A DNA stretch of 64,000 bases from Semisulcospira habei (GCA_036245525.1 BTPG01000008.1:27309568-27373567); one strand, 5' to 3'. Positions 44,051-55,312 are shown, counted from the stretch's first letter. Notes: generated by a model not told the origin, from the sequence alone. Numbers and translations: made by a program.

Positions 44051-44269
44051 TTAACCCCTTCACTGCCAGTGGACGCAGACTGTCCTTTGGAAACCATTGC
44101 AGATCCAACGTCAAAGGTCCCCGACCGTTAAGGAACATGGTTACAAAGTGGTAAACTTCAGCAAGAGGTATAGATCCTCATGAGCCCCCGCAATTGCGGG
44201 GGCTCATGAGGATCTATAACTCTTGCAGTTGAGTAGCCTTCATTGTTTTCTCGGCAGTGAAGAGGTTAA
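44051..44269. repeat. Family B element (full)
   Basis: TTAACCCCTTCACTGCC at the left and GGCAGTGAAGAGGTTAA at the right are near-perfect terminal inverted repeats. The hairpin is at 44161-44226. Confidence 0.94.
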
Positions 44270-44463
44270 ATAGGGCTGATATGAAGCTGCAGGGACCCAT
44301 GAGCATATCTGCCTCCAGCACGACGACGGAGACAGGAGGATGAGTGTCCATTGTTAGAGAGATTTCAAGAAGCAATAACATTATTCTCGCGTGGAAGGCG
44401 AAAACTGCATATTTCACGAGGGTGATAATGGATTTCTGGGACAGCCTGAAGGGTGTGAATCAG

Positions 44464-44820
44464 GGGCTAGTTGCAGAGGTGAGCTTAAATTCTGCGCAAG
44501 CCACTACGCTGGATCAGTGAAGCACCTTTCCTTTGTCGCTCGCTAAGCTAGATCACCGCTCCAGTCTTTCTGGGAAATGATGCTGTTCCCTGCGCATTTC
44601 CTCCAGATCACATTGTGTAGTGGCTTGCGTAGGATTTAAGCACGCTCACGCAACTGGGGTTGAGGGCTCAGTTGCATGAGTGAGCTTAGTCCTGCGCTAG
44701 TCACTAAGCAAGGTGTTCCGCTACAGTGAGCTTAGTCCTGCGCCAGCCACTAAGCAATGTGCTCCGCTCCACTGTGCTCCGCTGGCGCAGGACTAAGCTC
44801 ACTCATGCAGCTGGTCCCAG
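44464..44820. repeat. Two family F hairpin elements in tandem
   Basis: First 44464-44662 (AGTTGCAGAGGTGAGCTTAA and complement with a long loop), then 44663-44820, whose inside is partly duplicated (GAGCTTAGTCCTGCGC occurs twice). Confidence 0.85.
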
Positions 44821-45177
44821 GAGTATGGAAAGGGATTAGGGGCTAGGGGGCTCTACAGAGTGAGACGGGGGAGTGAGTATGGAAGGTTATGGCCTTGATG
44901 TCCTAATTTCTGAAGGGGGTGGGTTGATGGTGCTGGGGGAGGGGGGGATGGGCAGGAGGAAGGTATAGGGACGGGGGTTTGGGCGGCGGGATGCTGGGGG
45001 GATTGAAAAAAGAGGAAAACGAGATTAAAGTTCATCTCTCACTGTAATGACTATTTCCCTCATTTGGCCGTCCAGGATTACCCTCGAGGTACAGTTTGTC
45101 ACAGAAGAAGTGTGAAACCAGGTCTTGCATCAAAATTATCTCTTTGTGTCTGTGATGGAAATATGGGGAGGGTGTGG

Positions 45178-45215
45178 CGGGGGGGGGGGGGGGGGGGGGG
45201 GTGGAGGGCAGGGGA
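45178..45215. repeat. G-run tract
   Basis: More than 20 consecutive G. Confidence 0.92.
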
Positions 45216-45342
45216 GGGGTGACCCACCAGAGAATAGCAATTACAGGAACAAATCAGCGAGATTAGTCAAGGTCACGGCGTGACGTGTGGTCGCCATGGC
45301 TACTTCGAGATAAGTCGTCATTACTTGAGCGTCTTCAAGTCA

Positions 45343-45561
45343 TTAACCCCGTTCAATGCCGAGAAAATCTGAACAAACACCCAACTGCAAGAGATATAGA
45401 TCCTCATGAGCCCTCGCATTTGCGGGGGCTCATGAGGATCTATGCCTCTTGCTGACACCACTTTGAATCCGCGCTCCTGGGCCAGCTAGGGCTTGTTGGT
45501 GTTGAATTAACGAAGAGTCGAGAAACACAGTCTGTGTCAGCTGGCACTCAATACGGGTTAA
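45343..45561. repeat. Family B element subtype II (full)
   Basis: TTAACCCCGTTCAATGCC to ATACGGGTTAA, with the hairpin at 45387-45452. It shares its right TTAA with the next D element. Confidence 0.92.
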
Positions 45562-45639
45562 AGATATTCCAGACGCGCTGCATCCGGATACGCGGCTTAA
45601 AGCCGCGTATCCGGATGCAACACGTCTTGAGTGAGTTAA
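45558..45639. repeat. Family D element
   Basis: TTAAAGATATTCCAGACGCG to GTCTTGAGTGAGTTAA with a GCCGCGTATCCGGATGCA arm pair. Confidence 0.88.
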
Positions 45640-46173
45640 CGCCAACAACTATAGTAACCAACTTGACGTATGGGTGACGTGTAGAAGAGGGGGGAGGGTT
45701 GCTCTGTTGGTTGAAAAATTGAAACGGGGGCCTTGAGGGGGTAGGATATTTTTTCGCCAAGACGCAGCTTGGGTCTAAGATGCAGAGGAGACGGTCGAGC
45801 GATAAGAGACAATGGGGATCTAACTCTCAGCTGTTCGCCACCGATTCCTTCCCCTGATGAAGAAGCGCGGGAACAATTGCATGTTGTCTGAACTGTCAGG
45901 TCTCACAAAGAAAGATATCTTGTGTTGGACGCGTCGACGAGACCCTAGTGAACACCTCTGTCGCAGGAACCCAGACGTAATAGGAACAACCTTACCAAAG
46001 GCGCGTACTGTTCCACATGCAAGGGAATTTTTGCTGTAGCCCGCGAGGATCTAGGGATATTTGAGATAGTGGATGGCACTGGATTGTCACTGCCCCTGAG
46101 AGAGATGTATCAGTGTGGATCAGTTCTCTTTTAGTCTATTATTTCTCGGCGCCTAAACCATCTGTTTACAGCT

Positions 46174-46238
46174 GCAAGAGGCATAGATCCTCGTAAGCCC
46201 CTGCAGCCGCAGGGGGTCATGAAAATCTATGCCTTTGT
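46174..46238. repeat. Family B hairpin, partly decayed
   Basis: GCAAGAGGCATAGATCCTCG with a GGGGTCATGAAAATCTATG right arm. Confidence 0.82.
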
Positions 46239-46496
46239 TTGTCATTGAGCGAGTCCGTTTGCCTCAACAGAGGACGTCGTCGAGGCTTAAGTGTGTGACT
46301 GTGCGAGACTGATAGGACCAATTTCGTCTGGCCTTTATTCGATTTACTGCGCGATGAACAGTCTGATATCAACAGACAGCCTTATAAATGGGCCCCTCTT
46401 TTTTGTAGATCTTGCCCTTGCTAGAAAAAAGGACGATTTTTCCCCCGGATGGCAGTGATTCAGTTAAGCGTGCACGCATAAATTTAGTTGCCTCTT

Positions 46497-46702
46497 TAAC
46501 CCATTACATCATGAGAATTTTTTTTTATTTGCTTATTGTTCTATGAAACTACATTTCAGATTAGGAGACAGATCAACCATTTTAGTTCAAGGATGGTGCC
46601 AGAATAGCTTGGCGCGTAAGGCGCCAAGCTATTCTGGTTCTACCCTTGAAACATGAGTTAAATAAATTTCAAGCAGTAGTGTATCAGGATGAAAGGGGTT
46701 AA
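46497..46702. repeat. Family A element subtype IV (full)
   Basis: TTAACCCATTACATCATG (TTAA from 46497) to AAAGGGGTTAA, with the hairpin about 46583-46650. Confidence 0.9.
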
Positions 46703-46916
46703 CGAAAATTCAAGACCACAGAACATCTCTCCCACATCCCCCTCCCCCCCCCCCCTCACACACACACACACACACACACCTCCAGCTTTGAAATAAAAAG
46801 TAAACGGAAAATGAAAAGTCTTACATCAAGAAAAAAAATTGTTCAGTTGACCCTTGTGTATTTCCCCTCTGTTTCTGTCTTCGTCTGCACAGCCTATGTG
46901 AAAAACACAATCCCAA

Positions 46917-47070
46917 GAAAGAAACACGCTTAGAAAAGACAGGTACAACACAATTTTCGTGGCACTAGTGTTTTCTAACCGCATTTTTTCATTATTTTCT
47001 TCATTATTTTCAAAATAAAATTGTGTGGTACTTGTATTTTCTAACCGTATTAATTTTTTTCTTTGTTTGT
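46917..47070. repeat. Family G element, diverged
   Basis: AAGAAACACGCTTAGAAAAG at the left, then ACAACACAATTTT and AAAATTGTGTGGTACTTG at the right. It ends about 100 bases before exon 18. Confidence 0.8.
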
Positions 47071-47072
47071 GA

Positions 47073-47348
<276 letters not shown>

Positions 47349-47476
47349 TAGTGTCGCAGTATAGTCGTTGTGAACAGTTCTCTGCCAGTAGAAGAAGATT
47401 GTGTTACTGACGTCATTGTAAATTCAACGTCAAAGATCTGCAGTGGTCAAAGAAACGTGGATGAAAAGTGGTTTGA

Positions 47477-47525
47477 GCAAGAGGTATAGATTCTCATGAG
47501 CCCCCGCAGTTGCTATACCTTTTGC
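47477..47525. repeat. Family B hairpin missing most of one arm
   Basis: The left arm is complete (GAGGTATAGATTCTCATGAG CCCCCGC). The right arm keeps only GCTATACCTTTTGC. Confidence 0.85.
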
Positions 47526-47732
47526 AGTTGAGTGCTGTTAATTTTTTTTCTCGGCAGTCAAGGTGTAAAGAGTTTTGCCAAAAACTTGGCACTGATTGCC
47601 GGTTTGTTATTAGTCTCTTCAAATGGTCACTATTTTTGTCTGTTACAGACTATGTTACTTACTAATATAGTGTAATAAACAGTGCCCCATATCCAAAAGG
47701 CCACGAACAACGAATGATATATAATGGAGAAA

Positions 47733-47734
<2 letters not shown>

Positions 47735-47776
<42 letters not shown>
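47735..47776. repeat. (AT)n microsatellite
   Basis: About 20 AT units. Confidence 0.97.
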
Positions 47777-47780
<4 letters not shown>

Positions 47781-47828
47781 TGTCAGATATTACACATACT
47801 TAGATTTGCTGCCTTAGATTCATTATTC

Positions 47829-47880
47829 CCGCCGTGAGATGGCCTTAGTCGCATGCTCGGCGTTAAACCCCAATAACCAG
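47829..47880 (+). mobile_element. 52-bp SINE 3' tail with 16-bp target duplication
   Basis: CCGCCGTGAGATGGCCTTAG, then GCTCGGCGTTAAACCCCAAT, lies between exact copies of CTTAGATTCATTATTC (47813-47828 and 47881-47896). It is an extremely 5'-truncated insertion. The same tail is at 48359. Confidence 0.93.
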
Positions 47881-48013
47881 CTTAGATTCATTATTCAGCA
47901 TATCCGCACTCTACTTTACCTTGGATCTTAGAAGCGCTAGCAGTCTCTCTTGCCCCTTTCTGAAACCTGCATAATAAGCGTGATGCACGCGTTGTTCGTG
48001 TGTATATTTGCAG

Positions 48014-48220
48014 GGCGCGCTGTTCGAGTCTCCGCACGGTGATGAAAACGACGTGCAGACCATCTCCCACAAGTGCCAAGTGCTGACCTATCGAGAGTAC
48101 ACGCGGCGTGCGGCGGAGGCCACGCGCAAGGGACAGAACTTGGACCAGAACACGTACTACCAGGCAGGCTTTTACGACCCCACTATCGGGATGCTGCGGC
48201 TGGAACCAGATGTACAGTAA
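48014..48220 (+). CDS. BAHCC1: BAHCC1-like exon 19, BAH domain C-terminal half and stop
   Basis: TATTTGCAG acceptor; 68 codons and TAA at 48218-48220. Encodes GALFESPHGDENDVQTISHK, then CQVLTYREYTRRAAEATRKG, and ends YYQAGFYDPTIGMLRLEPDV Q. The motif HxDEN-VQTISHKC-V is the family BAH signature, and the protein ends a short way after the domain, as in vertebrates. The 3' UTR follows; I found no convincing poly(A) signal close by. Confidence 0.96.
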   Translation, partial: GALFESPHGDENDVQTISHKCQVLTYREYTRRAAEATRKGQNLDQNTYYQAGFYDPTIGMLRLEPDVQ

Positions 48221-48358
48221 ACGGGACAAGCCGCGCAAAGGATGAGTAGCGTGTGAGACATACAGTGACTGGTATGGAATGAGTTAATAGAGTCAAGCTT
48301 CAAGACATTTATTATCCCAAAAATGGGATATTCTTGTGACAGTTCACTGGAGCATAAC

Positions 48359-48422
48359 CCGCCGTGAGATGGCCGGCCTTAGTCGCCTGCTCGGCGTTAA
48401 ACCCCAATAACTAACTAAATGA
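48359..48422 (+). mobile_element. SINE 3' tail, second copy, in the presumed 3' UTR
   Basis: CGCCGTGAGATGGCCGGCC and the CGGCGTTAAACCCCAATAAC tail, flanked by AGCATAAC at 48351-48358 and 48423-48430. It has an extra GGCC relative to the first copy. Confidence 0.85.
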
Positions 48423-48545
48423 AGCATAACACAATAGGTTCGAAGAAATTAATAAGCAATGGATGAAGCAGTGTTTGTATAGTGGAGCGAGGAATGGAGG
48501 TACGGTGCGAAAAGAAATGTGAACCAGCCACAGAGTATGATCAGT

Positions 48546-48590
48546 GTTTGCTGGTCTGTGATTTTGGACCGTATCGCAGACCAGCACGCG
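48546..48590. repeat. Family C hairpin with deleted tip
   Basis: GCTGGTCTGTGATTTTGGAC is followed directly by ATCGCAGACCAGC. A decayed relative is at 48725-48790. Confidence 0.82.
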
Positions 48591-48924
48591 CTTGACAATC
48601 GCATCACGGCGCCGCAGTGTGAAAGTTGTAACGAAACTCCGGTTTCATCTTTCAGCGCGTGCTTGGCGATTGCGAAGTACGCCACAGCCATGACTAGAAT
48701 ATATGACTTTGTACTGGACTGACTGTGCGCTGGTCCCTCGTCCGGGCCCCTTACCCTACAGCTGTCGGCCGTTTGGTCCAAAAACACATTAATTACAAAG
48801 GACATGTTGGATCCTCGCAAAAATAATTTGACCAAAGTTCAACTGAAATGCGGAAGCGCATCGTGAAATTTAATTGTGATCGTTACCCCCTTTACTGCCG
48901 ATAAGAATCAGAACACCACGTAGC

Positions 48925-48991
48925 TGCAAGAGGCGAAGAACTTCATGAGGCCCCGCATTTGCGGGGCCTCACGAAGTTCTTTGTCTCTTGC
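48925..48991. repeat. Family B hairpin, strongly covarying variant
   Basis: AGGCGAAGAACTTCATGAGG against CCTCACGAAGTTCTTTGTCT. GAACTTC and GAGGCC changes are mirrored, with a few mismatches. Confidence 0.92.
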
Positions 48992-49751
48992 TGACCTTAT
49001 TCATATCCGTGTTCCTATGACTGGTGGAGTCGGTGTTGAATTTGCCTGCCCAGATTTCAAAGACACATGTTTAAGTCCACTGGCAGGGAAGAGCTTTATC
49101 AAGATTTGCCCTTGCTTGAGACGTCGGTGTCGATCCATTTCTCGCCGTTTAGTGCTGCGGGACTTGGTGGGTAATCGTGATGTTTAACTGCGTGCGTGTC
49201 CGATCCATCTCCCTCCTCTTGACAGCGAAACAGCCGGAGTTCACAACAGTACATTCCATTACTGTGAAAGTGCCGCCCAGCCGCGCTGCGTTCCAGCCAT
49301 CGCCATTCGATGTGGACTGCATGGTGTTAAACTGCGACGCTGAACGAGTGAGACGGTGCGATCTGCACGTGCTGAAAACATTGACCTACTTTACCGTTTC
49401 GCTGCAGGAAACGTTTCACGTCAACGCGATTCTTTTTAGGGGAATCGTCGTGACGCTCAGAGTGCCTGATTTAGGAGTAGCATTGACAATAATCAGTGTG
49501 TGTATTCGGAAACTGTTTGAAACGGAAGCATTTGCTGACGTCCGATAGAGTGTTTCAATGCGTTTCATAACAAATTGAAACAGGAACACTGTCTGACTGC
49601 GTATTTTGAAACCAACCAAAACAAGATCTACGTATATATGTGTTCGTTTCATGTGATGCACGACGAAGAATGAGTTTTGAAACGGTTGGAGGTGTCAAAG
49701 ACTGTGTCCCAACCTTGTACGAGATGAATCAGCCATGATTGAGGTCAAACG

Positions 49752-49822
49752 CACACTTGTTGCCTCTCTCGATTCGCTGCGCGCAGCGCAGCGAATCGAG
49801 GGAGGCCGCAATCAGTGTGGGT
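49752..49822. repeat. Family H hairpin
   Basis: CTCTCTCGATTCGCTGCGCG and CAGCGAATCGAGGGAGGC. Confidence 0.88.
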
Positions 49823-49849
49823 CAAGTGTGGTGCAGATCAAAGGTTGTG

Positions 49850-49912
49850 CACGGCTAGTTTGGCGTTTGGAGACGCTGTTCTAATTTGGCACTACCCTTG
49901 AACTGTCATAGC
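49850..49912. repeat. Family A half-element, degenerate
   Basis: TAGTTTGGCGTTTGGAGACG then AATTTGGCACTACCCTTGAA. Confidence 0.7.
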
Positions 49913-50201
49913 TGTTGTGGTATCTTTACAGTGAATACTACCTGCAACCAGGGTTGGACGATCTACACAACTGATCGCTCATTTACGATTCTACTGGCCC
50001 ATCTCCACGGAATATGTTCCGAGAAACACACAAGAGAAAAAAAGTCAATTTTTTTCGCTTAGAATATGAAGGATGTTTTTATTCATTGAGTGAATGTTAA
50101 AAAAAGATGTACAATGTTCCAAGAAATAATTAATTGTTATGAAAATTGTGCTGACAATTTCATCCGTATATTTAATTACGACGGAGCGTGTGATACGCGT
50201 G

Positions 50202-50202
50202 C

Positions 50203-50263
<61 letters not shown>
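50202..50263. repeat. (TTA)n microsatellite
   Basis: About 20 TTA units. Confidence 0.97.
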
Positions 50264-50264
<1 letters not shown>

Positions 50265-50320
50265 GGTGGTCTGAATAGTTTACCCTTTCTTTATTTTGAA
50301 AAAAGGTGCACATATTGTAT

Positions 50321-50322
<2 letters not shown>

Positions 50323-50404
<82 letters not shown>
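50323..50404. repeat. (CT)n microsatellite
   Basis: About 41 CT units followed by C-runs. Confidence 0.97.
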
Positions 50405-50408
<4 letters not shown>

Positions 50409-50477
50409 CCTCTCCCCCCCCCCCCCCTCCTGCGCGTTACATTGTCATGATGTAGATGAACTGATATCGGGTCTACT

Positions 50478-50593
50478 TACCAGCAAGCAAAGGTCATCAG
50501 GCTGACGTCGGAACTGATATCGGCTCTTCTTACCAGTGAGCAAAGGTCATCGGGCCGACCTCGGCCCCTATGGTCTTTTGCTTATTGGGGTAC
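50478..50593. repeat. Family E element, duplicated left end
   Basis: The end AGCAAGCAAAGGTCATCAGG is repeated as AGTGAGCAAAGGTCATCGGG before a short hairpin ending GGTCTTTTGCTTATTGGGGT. Confidence 0.82.
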
Positions 50594-50908
50594 AACCGAT
50601 GTATGGAGAAAGAACGACCGAGTGGTACGGTGTGGCTGTGTGATTTAGTTTTTCCTTCACGTCTGTACTTGCATTATTGTGTTCAGTCAGCTACCATTAC
50701 ACACAGGCATAGGTCGAGACACACGTTTTTGTTTTTTAATTTACAAAACTATATTGCTTTACAACATCGATCTCTTCTGTTCACGTTGAAGATATTGATG
50801 ATACATTTCGGTTCACATTGTGGGAGGGAAAAAAAACCCGTTTGCTCTGCGGTATCGTGAGTCATTAGCCTGAGCTTAGTTTCCATTTAGTGTGTGCGTT
50901 CTTTGTAT

Positions 50909-50984
50909 GTGTGCTCTGGTCTGTGATTTAGACATTACAGCTTGAAGCTGTAAGGTTAAAAGTCAAGGACCAGCAAGCATTGTT
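50909..50984. repeat. Family C hairpin, diverged
   Basis: CTGGTCTGTGATTTAGACAT with AAGGTTAAAAGTCAAGGACC. Confidence 0.8.
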
Positions 50985-51099
50985 ATGTTCGATGTTCACA
51001 TGCAGTTTTTGTTTTAACGTTAGTTGCTCGCTTTGCCAATTTTTTTCGCTCGGTTCTGAGCGTATTCTTTTCTTTTTAATACATCGTTATTATACACCA

Positions 51100-51179
51100 T
51101 GAACTCATTCGAGACGTGCCGCCTCCGGATACGCGGCTTATGCCGCGTATCCGGAGGCGGCACGTCTCGAATGAGTTAA
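51100..51179. repeat. Family D element, near-perfect palindrome
   Basis: GAACTCATTCGAGACGTGCC to GGCACGTCTCGAATGAGTTAA-type complement, with a 3- to 4-base tip. The CCTCCGGATACG variant is mirrored. Confidence 0.95.
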
Positions 51180-51346
51180 TTTTACAACTCGAGAACGTAT
51201 TTTATATTAGTCAATGGTGACTTATGTTCGTATATTTTACATGGAAAAAGTGCAAAATATACCGTTGATGGTTGACTGATATTCAGTTTTAAAATGACCT
51301 AGTAAGCGTACGTGTTCTTTAAATTTAAATTTTTCATTTTTTTCTG

Positions 51347-51446
51347 TTAACTCTTAAACTCCCAGAACTAAATGACTTCCATTCTAAAACTCCCAGAACT
51401 AAATGTTAGAATGGAAGTCATTTAGTTCTGGGAGTTTAAGAGTTAA
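51347..51446. repeat. TTAA palindrome N with an arm-copy loop
   Basis: The 41-base arms are exact complements, from TTAACTCTTAAACTCCCAGA to the reverse ending GAGTTAA. The 18-base loop AACTCCCAGAACTAAATG is a direct third copy of arm bases. Confidence 0.96.
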
Positions 51447-51838
51447 AGTTCATTTGTTCCGACTATAATTATGACGAACATATTATATAGACGGAATACA
51501 GTGGTTTACGTATAGACCGCACATAAGCTTTACAATATTAGCGTTACAGATGAACAGAAAATTGAGTAATGGTGCAAGCACTTGATGGAAAAGGTCATTA
51601 TGCATTTGGACCTCTTGGGGTTTCAGAATAACTGTTCATAGATGATAAATTGTATTCATATAAGTATGTATCTGCTATTTTTCATTTATAATCATTTTTA
51701 AATTAAGCCTCATCTGTTCAAGTGTCGTAACTTAAGTGCATCAAGCCAGTTATAAGCTGGAATTTTTGCGTAGAAATGTCGAAGTTCGTTTCAACGATTT
51801 TATGTAAACGCATACTTAGGTTTTTGTTTACGGTTCGT

Positions 51839-52037
51839 TTAACCCAGTAAATGTCAGCGGACGCAAATTAAGTTTGTGAAACTATGGCGAATTCAAACCC
51901 ATCCAAGGAATATAGATGTGAATGGGGCTAGCAAGAGGTATAGGACCTCACGAGCCCCCGCATCTGCGGGGGCTCATGAGGTCTTTACGTCTTGCAGTTG
52001 GGTAGGGTTTGCATTTTCCTGGTATGAAAACGGTTAT
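51839..52037. repeat. Family B element
   Basis: TTAACCCAGTAAATGTCAG at the left; the hairpin is at 51931-51995 with GGACCTCACGAG/CTCATGAGGTC. Confidence 0.85.
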
Positions 52038-52097
52038 AGAGCAAGCCACAGGCAGGTAGACGGAAAACTCGTATTACGTTAGTTAAGTTGCTGAAAC

Positions 52098-52560
52098 TTG
52101 TTAAGAAGTTTGAACTGCTTTAAGTCTGAAAAGGTAGCCGGGTATTTTACAGCCTTAACCAGAGACAGAGATCACATCACAAACGAGGAAGTGGGAAGCA
52201 GAATCAGGCAAGCCATCGGGCCCTATGAAGACCTATTAGCCATTATGAAAAAACGCAAACTGAAGTGGTATGGGCATGTCACGCGTTCAGCAGGGCGTGC
52301 CAAAACAATCCTGCAAGGCACTATGCAAGGAGGACGAAGGAGAGGAAGACAGAGAAAAAGATGGGAGGACAATATCTCAGAGTGGACAGGACTGAGGCTG
52401 GGCGATACGCTAAGAATGACAGAGAACAGAGAGGAATGGAGGGAGCTGGTTGCCAAGTCATCAGCGGTGCCCCGACGGTCGGCAAAACTACGGGATATAG
52501 ATATATAGATAGAACCAGAGACGTGGGCGGGGCAAGCCTGTATCCACGGCCCACCCCATC
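52098..52560 (+). pseudogene. LINE C-terminal fragment (RT-derived)
   Basis: The open frame to 52508 contains HITNEEVGSRIRQAIGPYED, then KKRKLKWYGHVTRSAGRAKT and RKRWEDNISEWTGLRLGDTL, followed by NREEWRELVAKSSAVP. This block is the widespread C-terminus of endonuclease/reverse transcriptases of invertebrate LINEs. It has no reverse transcriptase core of its own and is not a host gene. Confidence 0.9.
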
Positions 52561-52577
52561 CCATAACCAACCCATTA

Positions 52578-52700
52578 AGGCTGCAAAAGGCATAGATCCT
52601 CATGCGCCCGCGCAACCATGAGGAGAGAAGTGACATGATGAGGCATCTGCGAGCAACAGGTATAAATTCTCGTGACCCCGAGTAGTCACCTCTATGCCTG
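52578..52700. repeat. Family B half-hairpins, degenerate
   Basis: GCAAAAGGCATAGATCCTCA and GCAACAGGTATAAATTCTCG with poorly preserved right arms; a family F half-arm is at 52733-52768. Confidence 0.65.
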
Positions 52701-52946
52701 TCTTGTTATTTCCTTTGTTGCTCGTCATGGGTCAGTTGCATGAGTGAGCTTATTCCTGCGCCATTCCTTTCACAGGCATAGATCGATCAGTTTCGATTTG
52801 CGAGAAATAGAGATATATTCTCACAAGCTTATCTAGCAGAAGGGGCAGATGAGAACCTATGTCCCGCGGGTGCTGGCAGAGATCAAATTATTTACGAAAA
52901 ATAATCAATCCAGACCAAAAAGGTGACTGCCAAGCGTGTAATATGC

Positions 52947-53318
52947 AAAGAAGTACCCAACGGAGAAAGAAACACGCTTAGAAAAGACGGGTACAACACA
53001 ATTTATTAATATTTCGGGTAAATACCCTTTGTCAAAATAGACAAACAAACAAACAGAGAGATTATTCGCTACTTATCTTCATTGGCAGAAAGAATGTGGC
53101 AACTGAAGGAGGTGACGTAAAAGAAAAAGCAAAAAGCTTTTTCTTTTACGTCACCTCCTTCAGTTGCCACATTCTTTCTGCCAATGAAGATAAGTAGCGA
53201 ATAATCTCTCTGTTTGTTTGTTTGTCTATTTTGACAAAGGGTATTTACCCGAAATATTAATAAATTGTGTTGTACCCGTCTTTTCTAAGCGTGTTTCTTT
53301 CTCCGTTGGGTACTTCTT
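52947..53318. repeat. 372-bp near-perfect palindrome (family G)
   Basis: Arms of about 183 bases are complementary from AAAGAAGTACCCAACGGAGA to the mirrored right end GTTGGGTACTTCTT, with only AAAAA (53131-53135) as loop. It contains AATTTATTAATATTTCGGG and GACAAACAAACAAACAGAGA. No coding content. Confidence 0.96.
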
Positions 53319-53917
53319 TTCAAATTATTTACGTCCTCTGACCAAAAAAAAAAAAAAAAAGAATAAATGGGGTCGGTGTCCCAGGCCATTCCACCGTGAC
53401 CAGATAAGTCGCCGTGAGTTATGGCCATCATCTGGACACGGTCCACTGCACGCTGAATATTCAGCAGATTAGTCGACTGTTCTGTCGTCTGCATGTTTTG
53501 CTCGAAGAGAAGGGGAGGGGTAATTGTGATGGTCATTTCAGGCTTAAAATCTATTGACACGAAGCTGCGGTACAATTTTCACTAAGTAAATTGCAATATC
53601 TGTCAAATTCCACACTAGATGCTTACTGCAGTTTAGATTTTTTCGTTTTCTGTTTAACAATGTACTTGTGATTTGCACATTAGCGAACGTATATTCACAG
53701 TCTTCTTTGCAATAGTGACTGAAACGTGTTTAGGTCTGAACAGCTTTGGGAAGGAAGGTTACAAGAGCGTCTGGAAATTATGCATTGCGATGTTTCTGTG
53801 AAGCGTTGTGTAAATGTAACATGACTTTGATCTAACGCTGATGTGAACTCACAGTGTGAACACTTCTAAAACATTGATCACAGATTTCTTTCGAGATTAC
53901 CATAATAACAATATTGT

Positions 53918-53986
53918 GTGTGCTGATCTGTGATTTTGGACCTTACGGCTGAGAGCCGTAAGGTCCAAAATCACAGACCAGCGCAC
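53918..53986. repeat. Family C hairpin, near-perfect
   Basis: TGATCTGTGATTTTGGACCT and complement, tip CTGAGAG. Confidence 0.93.
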
Positions 53987-54413
53987 GCGACCATGCCTCA
54001 ATTTCAGTGTCCTTTCCTTTTTTTTTTTTTTTTTTATAACTCGGTGAATCTCATAACCTGATCATCTGTCTGTGTATATGCTCTAGATGTCACACATTTG
54101 CGCGCGTCATCACGTTAATTTGCATACGTCGTCGTAATGCTCAAAAACCGTCATTTGCATTTTCACGATTCATTAATTCAGTTTTTTTTTTTTTAATGCG
54201 CGTGCGTACATGATCACTCTCGAAACAGCTGGCTAATATTAGATTACTTCACGAGTGTTTTGCGCCATTAAAGCGCTTTTGCCGGAAGGGGGAAAACACA
54301 CACGCATATCTGATGCTTATAAATAGATGCGTAGTATTTTTTTTCTTACTGTTGAGTCATTTTTAATTCCTTACGCTGAACACGCCCTGTACCGAGATGC
54401 TATCTGTAGATGT

Positions 54414-54450
54414 GTTCTGGTCTGTGATTTTGGACCTTACGGCCTCCGAC
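54414..54450. repeat. Family C half-hairpin
   Basis: Only the left arm, TGGTCTGTGATTTTGGACCT. Confidence 0.78.
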
Positions 54451-54949
54451 CTCCGAATACGTCACATCATTTGGACACCGAACTTTGCTGACACCGTCAT
54501 TCTTGTTCAGCACTTTGTGAGTCGTGTCTCAGTGTGGCATTGACTAATTTATTTCAATTCCTCCATTGTCTTTGGCAGTGACGCGAGATTCTGAGTATTT
54601 CCTGATTTACAACTTGCTAATATTAGGTCCGGTACGCAGAGTCAGAGATACACAGTGTGTGGTACTGTAGCAGATACTGTCACTAGTCGATCGCTCACAA
54701 GACCTTTCCTACTGTGAGAGGCATGGATTCTCATGAGCACAGGCAGCCACTGGGGGGTCATGAGCATTTATTCTTCACAATGATACCTCAGGCTGACGAA
54801 TATTAGGTTTAATCAACAAAAAAACAACAACGAAAAGTGTTTGAAAACGAACAAACAAACAAACAAGTGTACTTTAATGTAAAACTGGGTTAAAATCCTT
54901 TATATTATGTTATCCGGACCCCAAAAGTGACTGCGTAGCATGTAAAATA

Positions 54950-55075
54950 CAGACAATAACCCATCGAAGAAAGAATCACGCGTACAAAAGGCAGTTACAA
55001 CACAATTTATTGTGGGTAAAAAACACTTTTAAAAAATAGTCATACAAACAAGTATTTATCTTGTCAGTGCGTGGA
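54950..55075. repeat. Family G half-element, diverged
   Basis: CCATCGAAGAAAGAATCACGCG then ACAACACAATTTATTGTGGG; the right arm is absent. Confidence 0.78.
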
Positions 55076-55134
55076 GAAAGTTGCAACGCAAACAAGAACT
55101 ACAGTGAGCTCATTATTTTTCTGTGGTCAGAGCG

Positions 55135-55312
55135 AAGAAGTACCCAACGGAGAAAGAAACACGCTTAGAAAAGACGGGTACAACACAATTTATTAATATT
55201 TCGGGTAAATACCCTTTGTCAAAATAGACAAACAAACAAACAGAGAGATTAGCCGCTACTTATCTTCATTGGCAGAAGGAATGTGGCAACTGAAGGAGGT
55301 GGCGTAAAATAA
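55135..55312. repeat. Family G half-palindrome, recent copy of the left arm at 52947
   Basis: AAGAAGTACCCAACGGAGAA through TGGCAACTGAAGGAGGTGGC matches the arm with only a handful of changes. The complementary arm is absent. Confidence 0.93.

Noticed and set aside
49177..49548. 123-codon open frame with a balanced amino-acid composition
   Set aside because: No recognised motif, no start context or neighbouring exon that fits. It may be chance, or an old element, since the segment has paired sequences such as CAGGAAACGTTTC.
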